Translations under genes and position numbers: made by a program
Notes under the pieces: generated by a model
What the model was told of the DNA's origin: nothing
What the model saw: the letters and a program-made list of their open reading frames with translations, nothing else
Database searches by the model: none
Origin: XYD1-FULL-44-32 sp964355855
Lineage (GTDB): Bacteria; Patescibacteriota; Minisyncoccia; Phycocordibacterales; XYD1-FULL-46-19
NCBI GenBank assembly: GCA_964355855.1
Contig: CAYHFD010000016.1
Span: 1 to 19,380 of the forward strand
Length of the DNA stretch: 19,380 bases
Reading direction: 5' to 3'
Part shown: piece by piece, positions 19,309 through 19,380 of the stretch
Layout: every line of letters starts with the position of its first letter
Position numbering within the stretch: position 1 is the stretch's first letter

Positions 19309-19380
19309 AGGTCTGGATAAGCTGCTACTACAAAAACCCCTCAATCCGAACACTTTCTAATAATTTAATACTTGTAATGA

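Overview
The window looks like part of a Candidate Phyla Radiation (Patescibacteria, probably Parcubacteria-type) chromosome. The grounds are inference from content: small compact genes, AT-leaning base composition, several lineage-typical unknown proteins (a heptad-repeat coiled-coil protein, a DUF5663-like protein, coiled-coil/single-membrane-pass proteins), tRNA genes without encoded CCA (a cca gene is present), and almost no Shine-Dalgarno sequences. UGA is used as a stop (for example at 6181-6183), so nothing suggests the recoded genetic code of Gracilibacteria/Absconditabacteria.

Layout. 1-4.1 kb is mostly minus strand: a coiled-coil ORF between two strong hairpins, a TrmH/SpoU RNA methyltransferase, tRNA-Gly(TCC), a decayed VKOR fragment, and an SSS-family symporter divergent from a winged-helix regulator. 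A tRNA-Gly(TCC)-like gene with a broken acceptor stem and an intact VKOR gene follow. 4.1-5.1 kb holds a small plus-strand gene with a perfect Shine-Dalgarno sequence and an RRM RNA-binding protein with a long promoter/leader. 5.17-6.93 kb is an AT-rich type II restriction-modification pair (HNH nuclease and DNA methylase, ATGA overlap). 7.2-9.3 kb carries tRNA-Pro, YraN, a 455-nt gene-free region, tRNA-Gly(GCC), an HTH/LAGLIDADG-like gene and tRNA-Arg. From 9.3 kb most genes are on the plus strand: cca, a lipoprotein-like ORF, a DUF5663-like ORF, a Xer recombinase (minus), rpsO, a NYN protein, two coiled-coil envelope-type proteins, a DksA/TraR protein and a YifB/ComM AAA ATPase.

The most interesting stretch is 7751-8205. 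It holds three identical 15-nt parS-like sites, two DnaA-box-like 9-mers enclosed by a perfect 16-bp inverted repeat, and an AT-rich segment. Gene orientation flips from mainly minus to mainly plus close to it. I read it as a candidate replication origin/ParB-loading region that is not next to dnaA.

A second window-wide pattern concerns expression. Many genes have a -10 element, often an extended TGnTANNAT type, ending exactly 6 nt before the start codon, with no Shine-Dalgarno sequence. This predicts leaderless mRNAs. The 97-codon gene at 4240 is the exception, with a full anti-SD match and a roughly 55-nt leader.

Other notable items are a duplicated VKOR-tRNA-Gly pair in which each copy has lost a different half, a MITE-like inverted-repeat element after rpsO, and inverted copies of tRNA T-arms just downstream of tRNA-Pro and tRNA-Arg. 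All functional calls come from reading motifs by eye; no database search was run.
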